A stretch of DNA of 64,000 bases from Blastococcus haudaquaticus (GCF_900230285.1 NZ_OCNK01000004.1:62001-126000); one strand, 5' to 3'; shown: positions 24,930-33,496, counted from the first letter of the stretch. Notes: a model not told the origin generated them from the letters alone. Translations and numbers: made by a program.

Positions 24930-25550
24930 TCAGTCCGCAGCGCAGATCTCGGCCATCTCCGCGAGGTAGTCGGCCAGCGGCTCGAGCCCGGCGGCGGTCC
25001 GGAGCCCGTCGACGGCGGCCGGGTCGGCCAGCGGGGTCGCGGGCTCGGGACCCTGCGGGCCGCAGCCGACCTGGGTGCCGTAGGTCTGCGGCTGTCCTGC
25101 CGCGACGGCGACGCGGTCCTCGAGGTAGGCCAGGTTCCCGGGCGACGCCTGCCCGGCGGCGACCGCCGTCCGCAGCAGCTCCAGGGCCTCCCGGCGGAAC
25201 GCCGGATCCTGGTCGGAGTGCTGGGCGATGGCCCACGCCGCGTCCTCGCCGTCCTGCCCCACCAGGTCGTAGGTGGGCCATCCGTGCTCGGCGAGGATCT
25301 CCTTCAGCCGTTCGGTCCGGGCGGCGTCGCCCTCGGCGTCGGGTCCGCCCGTGCGGCCGCTCTGGTCCCGCTCCAGCATGGCGACCAGCTCGTCGTGCAG
25401 CTCCTGGTCGAACCCCGTCGCCCGGGACTCCGTGGCGGTGGCGGTCGTCGTCGCGGTACCGGAGGTGGACGGCGCCGCGGATGTCCCGGCACCGTCGTCC
25501 GAGCAGCCGCTCACCAGCACGACGACGACGCCGAGCAGCAGCATGCGCAT
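24930..25550 (-). CDS. DUF6624-like secreted lipoprotein
   Basis: A 206-residue protein. ATG 25550 is preceded by GGAGG six bases upstream. The signal peptide MRMLLLGVVVVLVSGCSDD ends in a lipobox (VSGC), followed by a Thr/Ser/Ala-rich linker. The body has LKEILAEHGWPTYDLVG, DAAWAIAQHSDQDPAFRREAL, NLAYLEDRVAVAAGQPQTYGTQ, a pattern I associate with the DUF6624 family, of unknown function. It is divergent from selD by 65 bases. Confidence 0.75.
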   Translation of the reverse strand: MRMLLLGVVVVLVSGCSDDGAGTSAAPSTSGTATTTATATESRATGFDQELHDELVAMLERDQSGRTGGPDAEGDAARTERLKEILAEHGWPTYDLVGQDGEDAAWAIAQHSDQDPAFRREALELLRTAVAAGQASPGNLAYLEDRVAVAAGQPQTYGTQVGCGPQGPEPATPLADPAAVDGLRTAAGLEPLADYLAEMAEICAAD

Positions 25551-25615
25551 GACGACCTCCACGGGCACCGGGCTCATGATCACGCCCCACCCCTGATGCG
25601 GCTACCGTCGGACGC

Positions 25616-26623
25616 GTGACCAGCGCACCCGCGACGATCCGGCTCACCCAGTTCGCGCACGGTGGCGGCTGCGCCTGCAAGATCCCGCCCGGCGAGCTGG
25701 AGGCCGTCGTCGCGGGCCTCACCGCGACCGGTCCCGCCTCGCCCAACGCCGAGCTGGTCGTCGGCCTGGACGACGGCGACGACGCCGCGGTCGTGCGGAT
25801 CGCGGGGGGTCAGGGTCTTGTGCTGACCACCGACTTCTTCACCCCCGTGGTCGACGACGCGTACACGTTCGGCCGGATCGCCGCGGCCAATGCGCTGTCC
25901 GACGTCTACGCGATGGGCGGCACCCCGGTCGTCGCCGTCAACCTGCTCGGCTGGCCGCGCGACGTCCTGCCCGCCGACCTCGCCGCCGAGGTGCTGCGCG
26001 GCGGCCTCGAGGTGGCCCAGGAGGCCGGCTGCCACGTGGGCGGCGGGCACTCCATCGACGACCCCGAGCCGAAGTACGGCATGGCCGTCACCGGCCTGGT
26101 GGACGTCGACCGGCTGATCCGCAACGACGCCGCGGTCGCCGGATCGGCCCTGTCGCTGACCAAGCCGCTCGGCGTCGGGGTGCTCAACAGCCGGATGAAG
26201 GCGACCGGCGAGGTGTCGGAGGCGGCGGTCGCGTCGATGACGGCGCTGAACCGGGAGGCGGGCCGGGCCGCCGTCGCCGCCGGGATCCGGGCCGGCACGG
26301 ACGTCACCGGCTTCGGTCTGCTCGGACACCTCTACAAGATGGCCCGGGCCAGTGGCGTGACGGCCGTGGTCGACGCGGCCGCCGTCCCGTACCTGACCGG
26401 TGCGCGCGAGGCGCTGTCCGACGGGTACGTCTCCGGCGGGACGCGCCGCAACCTGGACTGGGTGCGCCCGCACACCGACCTGTCCGCGGTCCCCGAGGAC
26501 GAGGCGCTGCTCCTGGCCGACGCGCAGACCTCGGGGGGCCTGCTGCTCGGCGGCGAGGTACCCGGAGCCCCGGTGATCGGCGAGTTCGTGCCGCGCGGGG
26601 AGTTCGTCGTCGTCATCCGCTGA
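25616..26623 (+). CDS. selD: Selenide, water dikinase SelD
   Basis: A 335-residue selenophosphate synthetase, making the selenium donor for SelA from selenide and ATP. The N-terminus has FAHGGGCACKIPPGEL with the catalytic Cys and Lys; the first position is Cys, so SelD itself is not a selenoprotein. Then come DDAAVVRI, LVLTTDFFTPVVDD, AANALSDVYAMGG and GGGHSIDDPEPKYG. Length is typical. It is on the opposite strand from selB-selA-tRNA but only two genes away. It overlaps the convergent MerR gene by 11 bases. Confidence 0.96.
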   Translation: MTSAPATIRLTQFAHGGGCACKIPPGELEAVVAGLTATGPASPNAELVVGLDDGDDAAVVRIAGGQGLVLTTDFFTPVVDDAYTFGRIAAANALSDVYAMGGTPVVAVNLLGWPRDVLPADLAAEVLRGGLEVAQEAGCHVGGGHSIDDPEPKYGMAVTGLVDVDRLIRNDAAVAGSALSLTKPLGVGVLNSRMKATGEVSEAAVASMTALNREAGRAAVAAGIRAGTDVTGFGLLGHLYKMARASGVTAVVDAAAVPYLTGAREALSDGYVSGGTRRNLDWVRPHTDLSAVPEDEALLLADAQTSGGLLLGGEVPGAPVIGEFVPRGEFVVVIR

Positions 26624-27632
26624 CGGCCCGCTCCTCGAGGAGCCCGACGAACGCCGAGGCGACCAGTGCGACGGACCGGTCGTCGTCGTGGGCCAGTCGG
26701 CGCAGCAGCGGGAGCGCGCCGGCCCCCGGGAGCTCGACCAGCGCCTGGATCAGACGGATCCGTACCGCGGAGTCGGCGGTGTGCTCCCCGAGAGCATCCT
26801 CCAGCGCGGTCATGACCCGGGCCGCGCACCCGGGATCCTGGGACAGCGCGGCCAACACCTCCGCCGCGTCCACGTCGCTGGCGCCCTCCACCACCATGGC
26901 GACCAACGTCGGCACGGCCGCGGTTCCGCCTCGCCTACCCAGCGCCAGGGCCGCGTGCCGGCGCACCGTCGCGTCCGGGTCTCCGACCGCGTCCGTGAGC
27001 GCCGCGGTCGCCGCGGGGCTCTCGGACGCCTCGGCGATCGCCAGCACCGCGCGCCGCCGGATGGCGACGTCGTCCGAGCGCATCCCCGCGACCAGCGTCG
27101 CCCCGCCGTCTCCGTCCGATCGGGCCAGGGCCCAGCGCAGGGCGCCGGCGACGTTCGGGTCGGACTCGGCGAGGAGCGCCCCCGCCAGCACCTCGGCGGG
27201 GACCGTCACGTCGTCGGGCCGGGCCAGGACGGCCTGCTGCCTGCGCGCCGCGCTGGTCGAGTCGAGTCCTTGCAGGAGCTCGACGATGCGCAGGACCTCC
27301 TGCCAGCCGGGCGGCGCCGACGCGTCGATCGTGCGGAGCCGCTCGAGCAGCTCCTGCTCCCGCGCCACGCGGTCCTCGGTCCACCGGATGAGGTCGCTGA
27401 CCAGGGCGGACGGCGTGAAGGCGGGGTCCTCCAGCGCGCGCCCGACCTGCTTCAGCGACAGCCCGAGGGACCGCAGGCTCTCCACGTGGAAGATCCTGCG
27501 GACGTCCTCGGCCGAGTACTCGCGGTATCCGCCGACGGTGCGACCGGTCGGTCGCACCAACCCGAGGGCGTCGTAGTGCCTGAGCATCCGGGTGCTCACG
27601 CCCGCCTGGCGGGCCACCTCACCGATCAGCAC
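26613..27632 (-). CDS. MerR-family regulator with C-terminal HEAT repeats
   Basis: A 339-residue protein. The N-terminal MerR domain (1-70) reads LIGEVARQAGVSTRMLRHYD, then GYREYSAEDVRRI; a coiled-coil follows (WTEDRVAREQELLERLRTID). Residues about 145-335 form HEAT-type helical repeats, e.g. DVAIRRRAVLAIAEA, DATVRRHAALALGRRG. Such a repeat domain in place of a small-ligand pocket suggests protein-protein sensing. It overlaps by seven bases a second HEAT-repeat gene upstream, an obvious partner. It starts with GTG 27632. Confidence 0.85.
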   Translation of the reverse strand: MLIGEVARQAGVSTRMLRHYDALGLVRPTGRTVGGYREYSAEDVRRIFHVESLRSLGLSLKQVGRALEDPAFTPSALVSDLIRWTEDRVAREQELLERLRTIDASAPPGWQEVLRIVELLQGLDSTSAARRQQAVLARPDDVTVPAEVLAGALLAESDPNVAGALRWALARSDGDGGATLVAGMRSDDVAIRRRAVLAIAEASESPAATAALTDAVGDPDATVRRHAALALGRRGGTAAVPTLVAMVVEGASDVDAAEVLAALSQDPGCAARVMTALEDALGEHTADSAVRIRLIQALVELPGAGALPLLRRLAHDDDRSVALVASAFVGLLEERAVSG

Positions 27633-28315
27633 TCCGCGGTCCTCGCAGCCGCGGCGGCGGCCCGTTCGGGTCCTAGGCGGACGACTCGCGCTGCCTCCTC
27701 GATGGCGGCGTCGAAGCCGGTCTCCGGATCCTGGAGGAGCAGCTCGGTCGCACGGGCGTGCGCGGCCACCGCCGGCCTCGGGCTGGCTGCGGCGACCTCC
27801 AGGGCGGGAGCGATCACGTTCCCGAGGTCGACCAGGGCCCGGCTCAGGCTCAGCTGCACGTCACGGTTCCCGCGGCCGAGGTGCGTCACCAGCTCGTCGG
27901 CCAGGTCCCGCTTCTCGTCCTCGGGCACGAGGGCGGCCGCGACGCGCCAAGCGGTCCGCGCGACCTGGTCGTCGGCGTCGCGCAGCAGGTCGCGCGTGAT
28001 CCAGGGCCACGCCCTCTCGTCGCCGATCTTGGAGAGGGTGTGCAACGCCTGGCTGCGGGCCCGCGGGCGCTCGGAGGCGAGTTCGCGACGGATCCGGGGC
28101 AGGGTGGTCTCCCTCGGGAGACGGGTCAGCGACCAGGACAGCATGTCCCGCACGAAGAAGTCCGGCTCGACCGCGCACCGCTCGACCAGCGTCTCCAGAA
28201 GGCCCGGGTCGGGGTGCGACCCCACGGCCAGGGCCGCTCGGAGCCGCACCGACGGGTCCTCGGCGGCCAGCGCGTGGGCCAGGCGGGTGTGCTGCGTGGT
28301 TCCGTTCGTGGTCAT
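27626..28315 (-). CDS. HEAT-repeat protein (partner of the MerR regulator)
   Basis: A 229-residue soluble protein built of helical repeats: DPSVRLRAALAVGSHPD, DFFVRDMLSWSLTRLP, RARSQALHTLSKIG, DDQVARTAWRVAAAL and NRDVQLSLSRALVDLG. ATG 28315 follows GGAGGTGGCCCC. It is the first gene of the pair, and its stop overlaps the MerR start. Function unknown; it may bind the MerR HEAT domain or sense the same partner. Confidence 0.82.
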   Translation of the reverse strand: MTTNGTTQHTRLAHALAAEDPSVRLRAALAVGSHPDPGLLETLVERCAVEPDFFVRDMLSWSLTRLPRETTLPRIRRELASERPRARSQALHTLSKIGDERAWPWITRDLLRDADDQVARTAWRVAAALVPEDEKRDLADELVTHLGRGNRDVQLSLSRALVDLGNVIAPALEVAAASPRPAVAAHARATELLLQDPETGFDAAIEEAARVVRLGPERAAAAAARTAEC

Positions 28316-28336
28316 GGGGCCACCTCCTCGCCCCTC

Positions 28337-28367
28337 AGTAGGCACGTTGTCACCGTGTCAAGGTCAA
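28337..28367 (-). promoter_or_regulatory. MerR-type promoter with 19-bp spacer and operator dyad
   Basis: On the minus strand TTGACC (28367-28362) and a weak -10 CCTACT are 19 bp apart, the long spacer typical of MerR-activated promoters. Between them lies the imperfect dyad ACCTTGACAC/GTGACAACGT (28344-28364). It sits just upstream of the HEAT/MerR operon, pointing to autoregulation. Confidence 0.6.
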
Positions 28368-28408
28368 GCACCCGACCGCCTACCCGACGTCTCCCAGATT
28401 CGAGGTCC

Positions 28409-29296
28409 TCATCGGGCGCCGAGGTCGCCCCGCCGGGCGGTGACCAGCCAGGCGGCGGCGCCGAGCAGCACGCCGTCGGGTCCCGCGCGGTCGGCCAGTC
28501 GGTTCCTCAGCAGGTCCAGCGCCGCCGTCCGGGCGCGCTCGTCGAGGCCGCCCAGGAGTCCCTTCGTCGGGCCGAGGGAGGTCATGAACGCGTAGGCGTC
28601 GTCGACGTCGGCGCCCACGCGCTCCGGTTCCCGCACGTCCGCGAGGTCGACGTCGACGAACCCGGCGTCGGTCAGGACCCGCTGGACGGTGTCCGGGTCG
28701 GCGAGACCGAAAGGCCCCGGCGCACCTGCCGCCGGGGCGGGGAGCGGTCGGCCCGCGGCCAGCGTCTCGAACAGGACGCCCAGCCACTCGTTGCGGTCCA
28801 TCCCCTGCCAGACCAGCATGGCCAGCCGTCCCCCGGGCCGGACCGCGGTCGCGATGTTCGCGAAGGCGGCGGACGGGTCGCCGAAGAACATGACGCCGAA
28901 GCGGCTGAGGACGACGTCGAAGGCCGCGGGCTGGAACGGGTGCACCTGGGCGTCGCCCTGCACGAAGGTCGCGTTGGTCAGGCCGGCCGCCTCGGCGCGA
29001 CGGCGGGCCAGGGCGAGCAGGGGCGCGGAGAGGTCGAGCCCGACGACGTGCCCGTCCACCGCCGCACGCGCCGCAGCGTTGCTGGAGCGGCCGGCGCCGC
29101 AGCCGACGTCGAGCACGCGGTCGGTCGCGGTGAGGCCGGCGGCGGTGAGCAGCCACGGGTCGAACCGGGCGCTGGCCGCCTCGTAGCGGTCGATGTGCGT
29201 GACCCAGTGCTGCACCTCGTCGCCGTTCCAGGCGCGGAACTGCTCGGCGTTCGCCTCGTCGACCAGCGGCCCCGGCTGCGGTGCAGGGACAGTCAT
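28409..29296 (-). CDS. Class I SAM-dependent methyltransferase
   Basis: A 295-residue methyltransferase; ATG 29296 is chosen after GGAGGACACC. Motif I is VLDVGCGAGRSSNAAA, the acidic residue after strand 2 lies in VVGLDLSAPLLALARRRAE, and FDVVLSRFGVMFFGDP is motif IV. The order follows the UbiE/COQ5 type. The N-terminus NAEQFRAWNGDEVQHWVTH is common in uncharacterised actinobacterial members. Substrate unknown; it stands alone. Confidence 0.88.
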   Translation of the reverse strand: MTVPAPQPGPLVDEANAEQFRAWNGDEVQHWVTHIDRYEAASARFDPWLLTAAGLTATDRVLDVGCGAGRSSNAAARAAVDGHVVGLDLSAPLLALARRRAEAAGLTNATFVQGDAQVHPFQPAAFDVVLSRFGVMFFGDPSAAFANIATAVRPGGRLAMLVWQGMDRNEWLGVLFETLAAGRPLPAPAAGAPGPFGLADPDTVQRVLTDAGFVDVDLADVREPERVGADVDDAYAFMTSLGPTKGLLGGLDERARTAALDLLRNRLADRAGPDGVLLGAAAWLVTARRGDLGAR

Positions 29297-29522
29297 CGTC
29301 GGTGTCCTCCCGGCAGCGGGCCGCGGGCGGCGGCCCCGACCTCCGGGATCGTCCCGGACGGCTCCCCCGCCGCCTACCCCATCGCGCACGGGCTCGCGTC
29401 GCCGCCGCCGACCCGTACCTGGCCGGACGGCGCCCCGCCTGCGGACCTCCGCCCGGGATGTCCCCCGGCAGCAGCACGGCACCCGCGTCGCAGGTCGGGA
29501 TCGGCTCGGTTAGCGTCCGATC

Positions 29523-30488
29523 ATGCTTGCTGCCTTCGTCTCCACGCCCGCCCCGAAGGACCCGCTGTCCGTGCTGGAGGTCGGCGACCGTCCGGAGCCC
29601 GAGGCGTCCGAGGGCTGGACGACGATCCAGGTGAAGGCCGCGTCGCTCAACCACCACGACCTGTTCAGCCTGCGGGGGGTCGGGCTGCCGGCCGAGAAGA
29701 TGCCGATGATCCTGGGCTGCGACGCGGCCGGCATCGACGAGGACGGCAACGAGGTCGTCGTGCACGCGGTGATCTCCAGCGCCGACTGGCGCGGCGACGA
29801 GACCCTGGACCCCAAGCGATCGCTGCTCTCCGAGGTCCACCAGGGGACGCTGGCGGAACGGGTCGCCGTCCCGCGGCGGAACCTGCTGCCGAAGCCGGCC
29901 GACCTGTCCTTCGCCGAGGCCGCGTGCCTCCCCACCGCCTGGCTCACCGCCTACCGCATGCTCTTCGTCCGATCCGGGCTGCGGCCGGGCCAGACCGTGC
30001 TGGTGCAGGGCGCGAGCGGTGGGGTGGCCACGGCCCTGATCGTGCTGGGCCGGGCCGCCGGCTACCGGATGTGGGTCACCGGCCGGAGCGAGGAGAAGCG
30101 GGCTGCCGCCCTCGTCCTCGGGGCCGACCAGGCCTTCGAGAGCGGTGCCCGGTTGCCGGAGCGGGTGGACGGCGTCATGGAGACGGTCGGCGACGCGACC
30201 TGGTCGCACAGCGTCAAGTCGCTCAAGCCCGGCGGCGTCATCGTCACCTCGGGTGCCACCACGGGCTTCAACCCCGGCGCCGAGCTGAACCGGATCTTCT
30301 TCACGCAGCTGTCCGTCGTCGGCTCCACGATGGGCACCCGGTCCGAGCTCGAGTCGCTGATCCAGCTGTGCAGCGTCACCGGCGTCCGCCCGCTGATCGA
30401 CGTCGAGCTGCCGCTGAGCCAGGCCCACGAGGGCTTCGCGCGGATGCTCGAGGGCCGCACGGCCGGGAAGATCGTCTTCACGCTCTGA
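29523..30488 (+). CDS. Zinc-binding-dehydrogenase-type quinone/enone oxidoreductase (MDR superfamily)
   Basis: A 321-residue medium-chain dehydrogenase/reductase. The N-terminal GroES-like part has VKAASLNHHDLFSLRGVGLP and MILGCDAAGID. The nucleotide-binding fold has TVLVQGASGGVATALIVLGRAAG and VTGRSEEKRAAALVLGAD, favouring NADPH. No structural-zinc cysteine cluster is present, so it belongs with the quinone oxidoreductases/enoyl reductases. A small ABM-type gene follows 11 bases later, probably co-transcribed. Confidence 0.87.
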   Translation: MLAAFVSTPAPKDPLSVLEVGDRPEPEASEGWTTIQVKAASLNHHDLFSLRGVGLPAEKMPMILGCDAAGIDEDGNEVVVHAVISSADWRGDETLDPKRSLLSEVHQGTLAERVAVPRRNLLPKPADLSFAEAACLPTAWLTAYRMLFVRSGLRPGQTVLVQGASGGVATALIVLGRAAGYRMWVTGRSEEKRAAALVLGADQAFESGARLPERVDGVMETVGDATWSHSVKSLKPGGVIVTSGATTGFNPGAELNRIFFTQLSVVGSTMGTRSELESLIQLCSVTGVRPLIDVELPLSQAHEGFARMLEGRTAGKIVFTL

Positions 30489-30499
30489 GGGGTGGCGTC

Positions 30500-30808
30500 G
30501 TGATCGCACGGATGTGGCGCGGCTGGGTCCGCACCGCGGACCGGGAGGCCTACGTCGACTACGTCGAGGGAACCGGCATGTCGGAGTACCGCCGGACGCC
30601 GGGCAACCGCGGGGCTCACCTGCTCACCCGCGACCTCGACGACGGCCGCACCGAGATCGTGACGCTCAGCTTCTGGAACTCCCGGGACGTCATCTCCGGG
30701 TTCGCCGGCGAGGACATCTCCCGGGCCGTCTTCTACCCCGAGGACGACCGCTACCTCGTCGACCGGGAGACCACCGTGACGCACTTCGACGTGGCCGAGG
30801 CCGGCTGA
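30500..30808 (+). CDS. Small antibiotic-biosynthesis-monooxygenase-like barrel protein
   Basis: A 102-residue protein starting GTG 30500, 11 bases after the oxidoreductase. RMWRGWVRTADREAYVDYV, TPGNRGAHLLTRDLDDG and EIVTLSFWNSRDVISGFAGED match the dimeric alpha-beta barrel group that includes ABM-type monooxygenases and haem-degrading enzymes. No catalytic residue can be assigned. It converges on the next gene with a four-base gap. Confidence 0.75.
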   Translation: MIARMWRGWVRTADREAYVDYVEGTGMSEYRRTPGNRGAHLLTRDLDDGRTEIVTLSFWNSRDVISGFAGEDISRAVFYPEDDRYLVDRETTVTHFDVAEAG

Positions 30809-30812
30809 CCGG

Positions 30813-31121
30813 TCAGACGTAGACGTGCGCCGCCGGGAGCACCAGCCCGCGCGGCTCGAACTCCTCGACCGCCGGAGCCATCGGCGGGGGCTTCCCACCC
30901 GTCAGCTCGGCGATCGTCGGGTCGACCAGCTCGGCGGTGTAGCGGTCGCAGAGCTCCTTGGACTCCCACACCTCGATGATCTGGAAGCCGGCCGACGTCT
31001 GCCGCGCCACGTGCAGGAGCAGGCCGTCGACGCCGCCGCTCGTGCGGCGCGCGAGCGCGGCGTGCATCGCGTCGTAGAACTGGACCGGGGCGGGGACGTC
31101 CATGACGAATCCGTAGGCCAT
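30813..31121 (-). CDS. Small dimeric alpha-beta-barrel-like protein (paralogue of 20744-21046)
   Basis: A 102-residue protein; ATG 31121 is chosen. MAYGFVMDVPAPVQFYDAMH, GLLLHVARQTSAGFQIIEVW and ESKELCDRYTAELVDP align with the protein at 20744-21046 over most of their length (DVP, Y, LLH, VWES.E.C.R, E.V.P). Both probably form small barrels. Function unknown. Its start faces the HTH/Clp-N operator region. Confidence 0.7.
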   Translation of the reverse strand: MAYGFVMDVPAPVQFYDAMHAALARRTSGGVDGLLLHVARQTSAGFQIIEVWESKELCDRYTAELVDPTIAELTGGKPPPMAPAVEEFEPRGLVLPAAHVYV

Positions 31122-31220
31122 GACCGGCCTCCGTTCGGGCTGGAGCTCGGCCCGGTCGTCTCCCGGACCGGGGACCCACGCTTGTCCGCGCCCGAACTCC
31201 GGGGGAGGACGACGATCACG

Positions 31221-31266
31221 CCGTGTGTCAATCGCGGTTGACACACGGCCGTATGCAACTTAGGTT
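31221..31266 (+). promoter_or_regulatory. Palindromic operator and leaderless promoter of the HTH/Clp-N pair
   Basis: CCGTGTGTCAA at 31221-31231 and TTGACACACGG at 31238-31248 are perfect 11-bp inverted repeats around TCGCGG. The right arm contains a -35 TTGACA (31238-31243), followed after 17 bases by a -10 TAGGTT (31261-31266), which ends seven bases before the ATG. The transcript should start at or next to the ATG, i.e. leaderless. A third TTGACA lies at 31265-31270. Confidence 0.7.
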
Positions 31267-31273
31267 GACAGAC

Positions 31274-31507
31274 ATGACGGACACAGCGCAGGTGGCATCG
31301 GCCGCCGGCAGCCGGGACCCCGCGATCGGGCTCAAGGCCGTGCGCTCCCTCCGGACGCTCGTCGAGCGGCTGGAGGCGCTCCAGGTGAGCAATGCGCGCG
31401 ACCAGGGCTGGACGTGGGAGCAGATCGCCCAGCTCCTGGGCGTGACCCGGCAGGCGGTGCACAAGAAGTACGCGAGCGGTCGCGGGCCGCTCCGGCGGAA
31501 GGACTGA
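31274..31507 (+). CDS. Small helix-turn-helix protein
   Basis: A 77-residue protein from ATG 31274, with no ribosome site and a promoter ideally placed for a leaderless transcript. The helix-turn-helix near the C-terminus is GWTWEQIAQLLGVTRQAVHKKYA, similar to sigma region 4. It is followed three bases later by the Clp-N protein gene, a pairing seen in other actinobacteria. It probably binds the palindrome at its own promoter. Confidence 0.83.
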   Translation: MTDTAQVASAAGSRDPAIGLKAVRSLRTLVERLEALQVSNARDQGWTWEQIAQLLGVTRQAVHKKYASGRGPLRRKD

Positions 31508-31510
31508 CCG

Positions 31511-32047
31511 ATGTTCGAACGGTTCACCCTCGAGGCGCGGCAGACGGTGGTCGGCGCCCAGTACGAGGCCCGGCTGCTCCACTCCGGCCGCATCGGCACC
31601 GAGCACCTGCTGCTCGCGCTGCTCAGACAGCCCACCCCCAGCGGCGCGGTCCTGGCGCGGCACGGGCTCACCAGCGCCGACGTCGCCGAGACCGTCGCGG
31701 CCTACGTCGGCTCGGGCGACCTGGACGCCGAAGCGCTGGCCGCGCTCGGCATCGACCTCGACGCCGTGCGCAGCTCCGTCGAGGCCGGCTTCGGTCCCGG
31801 CGCCCTGGACCGGCCGGCCGGCTCGCGGGGCCCCAAGGGGCACATCCCGTTCACGCCGCGGGCCAAGAAGGTGATCGAGCTGTCCCTCCGCGAGGCGCTC
31901 GCGATGAAGTCGAAGAGCATCACCGACGGGCACATCGCCCTCGGGCTGCTCCGCGAGGGCGAGGGGCTGGCCATGAAGGTGCTCGCCGACCGCGGGGTCG
32001 ACACCGTGGAACTGCGCCGTGACCTCACGGCGGCACTCCGCTCCTGA
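31511..32047 (+). CDS. Clp N-terminal-domain protein (two Clp_N repeats, no ATPase)
   Basis: A 178-residue protein with two Clp_N repeats and no AAA+ module. The first is MFERFTLEARQTVVGAQYEA then GTEHLLLALLRQP; the second is FTPRAKKVIELSLREALAMK then GHIALGLLREGEGLAMKVL, very close to ClpC N-domains. It could compete for ClpC adaptors or phosphoarginine-type substrates; that is inference. Its gene follows the small HTH gene by three bases, so the two are one operon. Confidence 0.87.
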   Translation: MFERFTLEARQTVVGAQYEARLLHSGRIGTEHLLLALLRQPTPSGAVLARHGLTSADVAETVAAYVGSGDLDAEALAALGIDLDAVRSSVEAGFGPGALDRPAGSRGPKGHIPFTPRAKKVIELSLREALAMKSKSITDGHIALGLLREGEGLAMKVLADRGVDTVELRRDLTAALRS

Positions 32048-32101
32048 GCGCACGACGGTGCCCGGACGTGGGTTCCACGTCCGGGCACCGCGCGCCGCCG
32101 C

Positions 32102-33496
32102 TCACGCCCGGGTGTAGGCCCCCGCCTGCAGGACGCCCCGCGGGTCGTAGGTGTCGACGACCTCGCGCAGCCGGGCCAGCGTCTGCTCGTCGTAGCTGCG
32201 CCGGGCCGAGACGGCGTCGTGCGGGATGCCGAAGTTCGGCCACACGCCCCCGGTGTCCCAGTCGGCCAGCGCGGTGAACACCTGGTCGGCGTGCGCGAGG
32301 GCAGCGGCGGCCATGGCGTCGTCCATCGCCATCGCGACGGTCAGCACGCTGAACTTCGCCGCCCGGTGGCTGAAGGCACTGGGGTGCGCCCCCTCCCGCG
32401 CGTAGGCACCGCCGAGGTGGCGGACCTCCACGATCACCTGCGGGGACCCCGACCCGGAGCCGGCGACGGCGAGCAGTCGCTCGACGGCCTCGGCCGGGAA
32501 CGCGTCCAGCAGGATCGCCGGGTCGACGACCGGCATCGGGTCGACCGGGTCGGCGTGCACCGAATCGATCTCGGTGTAGGGCCGCAGCCGGGCGTCGTCC
32601 AGGATCACCGGCGCCACCTCCCGGAGCTGGTTCAGCAGCCGAGCGCCCTCCGACGGTTCCCCGGTCCACAGGAACCGGATGGCCAGGGACATCCGGCCGG
32701 CGAGCGGCGGCGGGATCTCCGGCAGCGGCGGCAGCTGGAAGATCGCGAAGGACGTCGTCCCCAGTTCGGGCAGTTCGTCCGCCCAGCCACGCCACCGCTC
32801 GATGACCTCGGCGGCGTCCTCGGCGTCGAAGTAGATCGCCCCGCCGTAGAACTCCGGCATGCGGACGAGGTCGAACTCCATGGCGGTCACGATGCCGGCG
32901 GCGCCCTTGCCGCCGCGGAGCGCGAAGAACAGGTCCGGGTACTCGGTCGCGGTCACCCGGCGGAAGACGCCGTCGCCGGTGACGACCTCGAAGGCGCGCA
33001 CCCGGTCGGCGTTGATGCCGTAGGTGCGGGCCAGCGGACCGACGCCGCCACCGGTCGTGTAGCCGACGATGCTGACGTCGGTCGTCGAGCCGTTGACCCC
33101 GGCCAGGCCGTGGCGAGCCGCCTCGGGGACCAGCGAGGACCACTTCACGCCGGACCCGATGCGAGCCCAGCCCTCGGGGTGCGCGGTGACCTCGTCCAGA
33201 CCGCGGGTGAGGACGAGCACATGCCCGGCGAGCGACCGTTCCGCGCCGTGCCCGGTCGCCTGCACGCCGGCGGTGAAGCCGTGGGCGCCGGCGAACCGGA
33301 CGGCAGCGACGACGTCCTCGGCCGTCCGGACGGCGACGACGGCGGCCGGCCGCATCGGGACGGCGAGGTTCCAGGGACTGACGAGCGCGTCGTACTCCGG
33401 CTCGTCCGGGGTGTGCAGGTCGCCGGTCAGCTCGGCGCGCAGGGCGTCGAACGAGATGTCCGAGTCGACGTAGGGGGCGTCGAGGGTGACGGTCAC
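32102..33496 (-). CDS. FAD-dependent oxidase (BBE-like/6-hydroxynicotine-oxidase type) A
   Basis: A 464-residue flavin oxidase; GTG 33496 follows AGGAGGACCCC. The PCMH-type FAD domain has SPWNLAVPMRPAAVVAVRTA, VQATGHGAERSLAGHVLV (His is the likely covalent FAD ligand), and VSIVGYTTGGGVGPLARTYG. The Cys used for a second FAD bond in some relatives is Trp here (SGVKWSSL), so a single bond is likely. It probably oxidises a small organic substrate with oxygen. It lies downstream of a paralogous oxidase and a large regulator on the same strand. Confidence 0.86.
   Translation of the reverse strand: MTVTLDAPYVDSDISFDALRAELTGDLHTPDEPEYDALVSPWNLAVPMRPAAVVAVRTAEDVVAAVRFAGAHGFTAGVQATGHGAERSLAGHVLVLTRGLDEVTAHPEGWARIGSGVKWSSLVPEAARHGLAGVNGSTTDVSIVGYTTGGGVGPLARTYGINADRVRAFEVVTGDGVFRRVTATEYPDLFFALRGGKGAAGIVTAMEFDLVRMPEFYGGAIYFDAEDAAEVIERWRGWADELPELGTTSFAIFQLPPLPEIPPPLAGRMSLAIRFLWTGEPSEGARLLNQLREVAPVILDDARLRPYTEIDSVHADPVDPMPVVDPAILLDAFPAEAVERLLAVAGSGSGSPQVIVEVRHLGGAYAREGAHPSAFSHRAAKFSVLTVAMAMDDAMAAAALAHADQVFTALADWDTGGVWPNFGIPHDAVSARRSYDEQTLARLREVVDTYDPRGVLQAGAYTRA

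Noticed and set aside
25661-25690. SelD as a selenoprotein
   Set aside because: The catalytic position is a Cys codon in GGCACK, with no TAG or TGA in frame.
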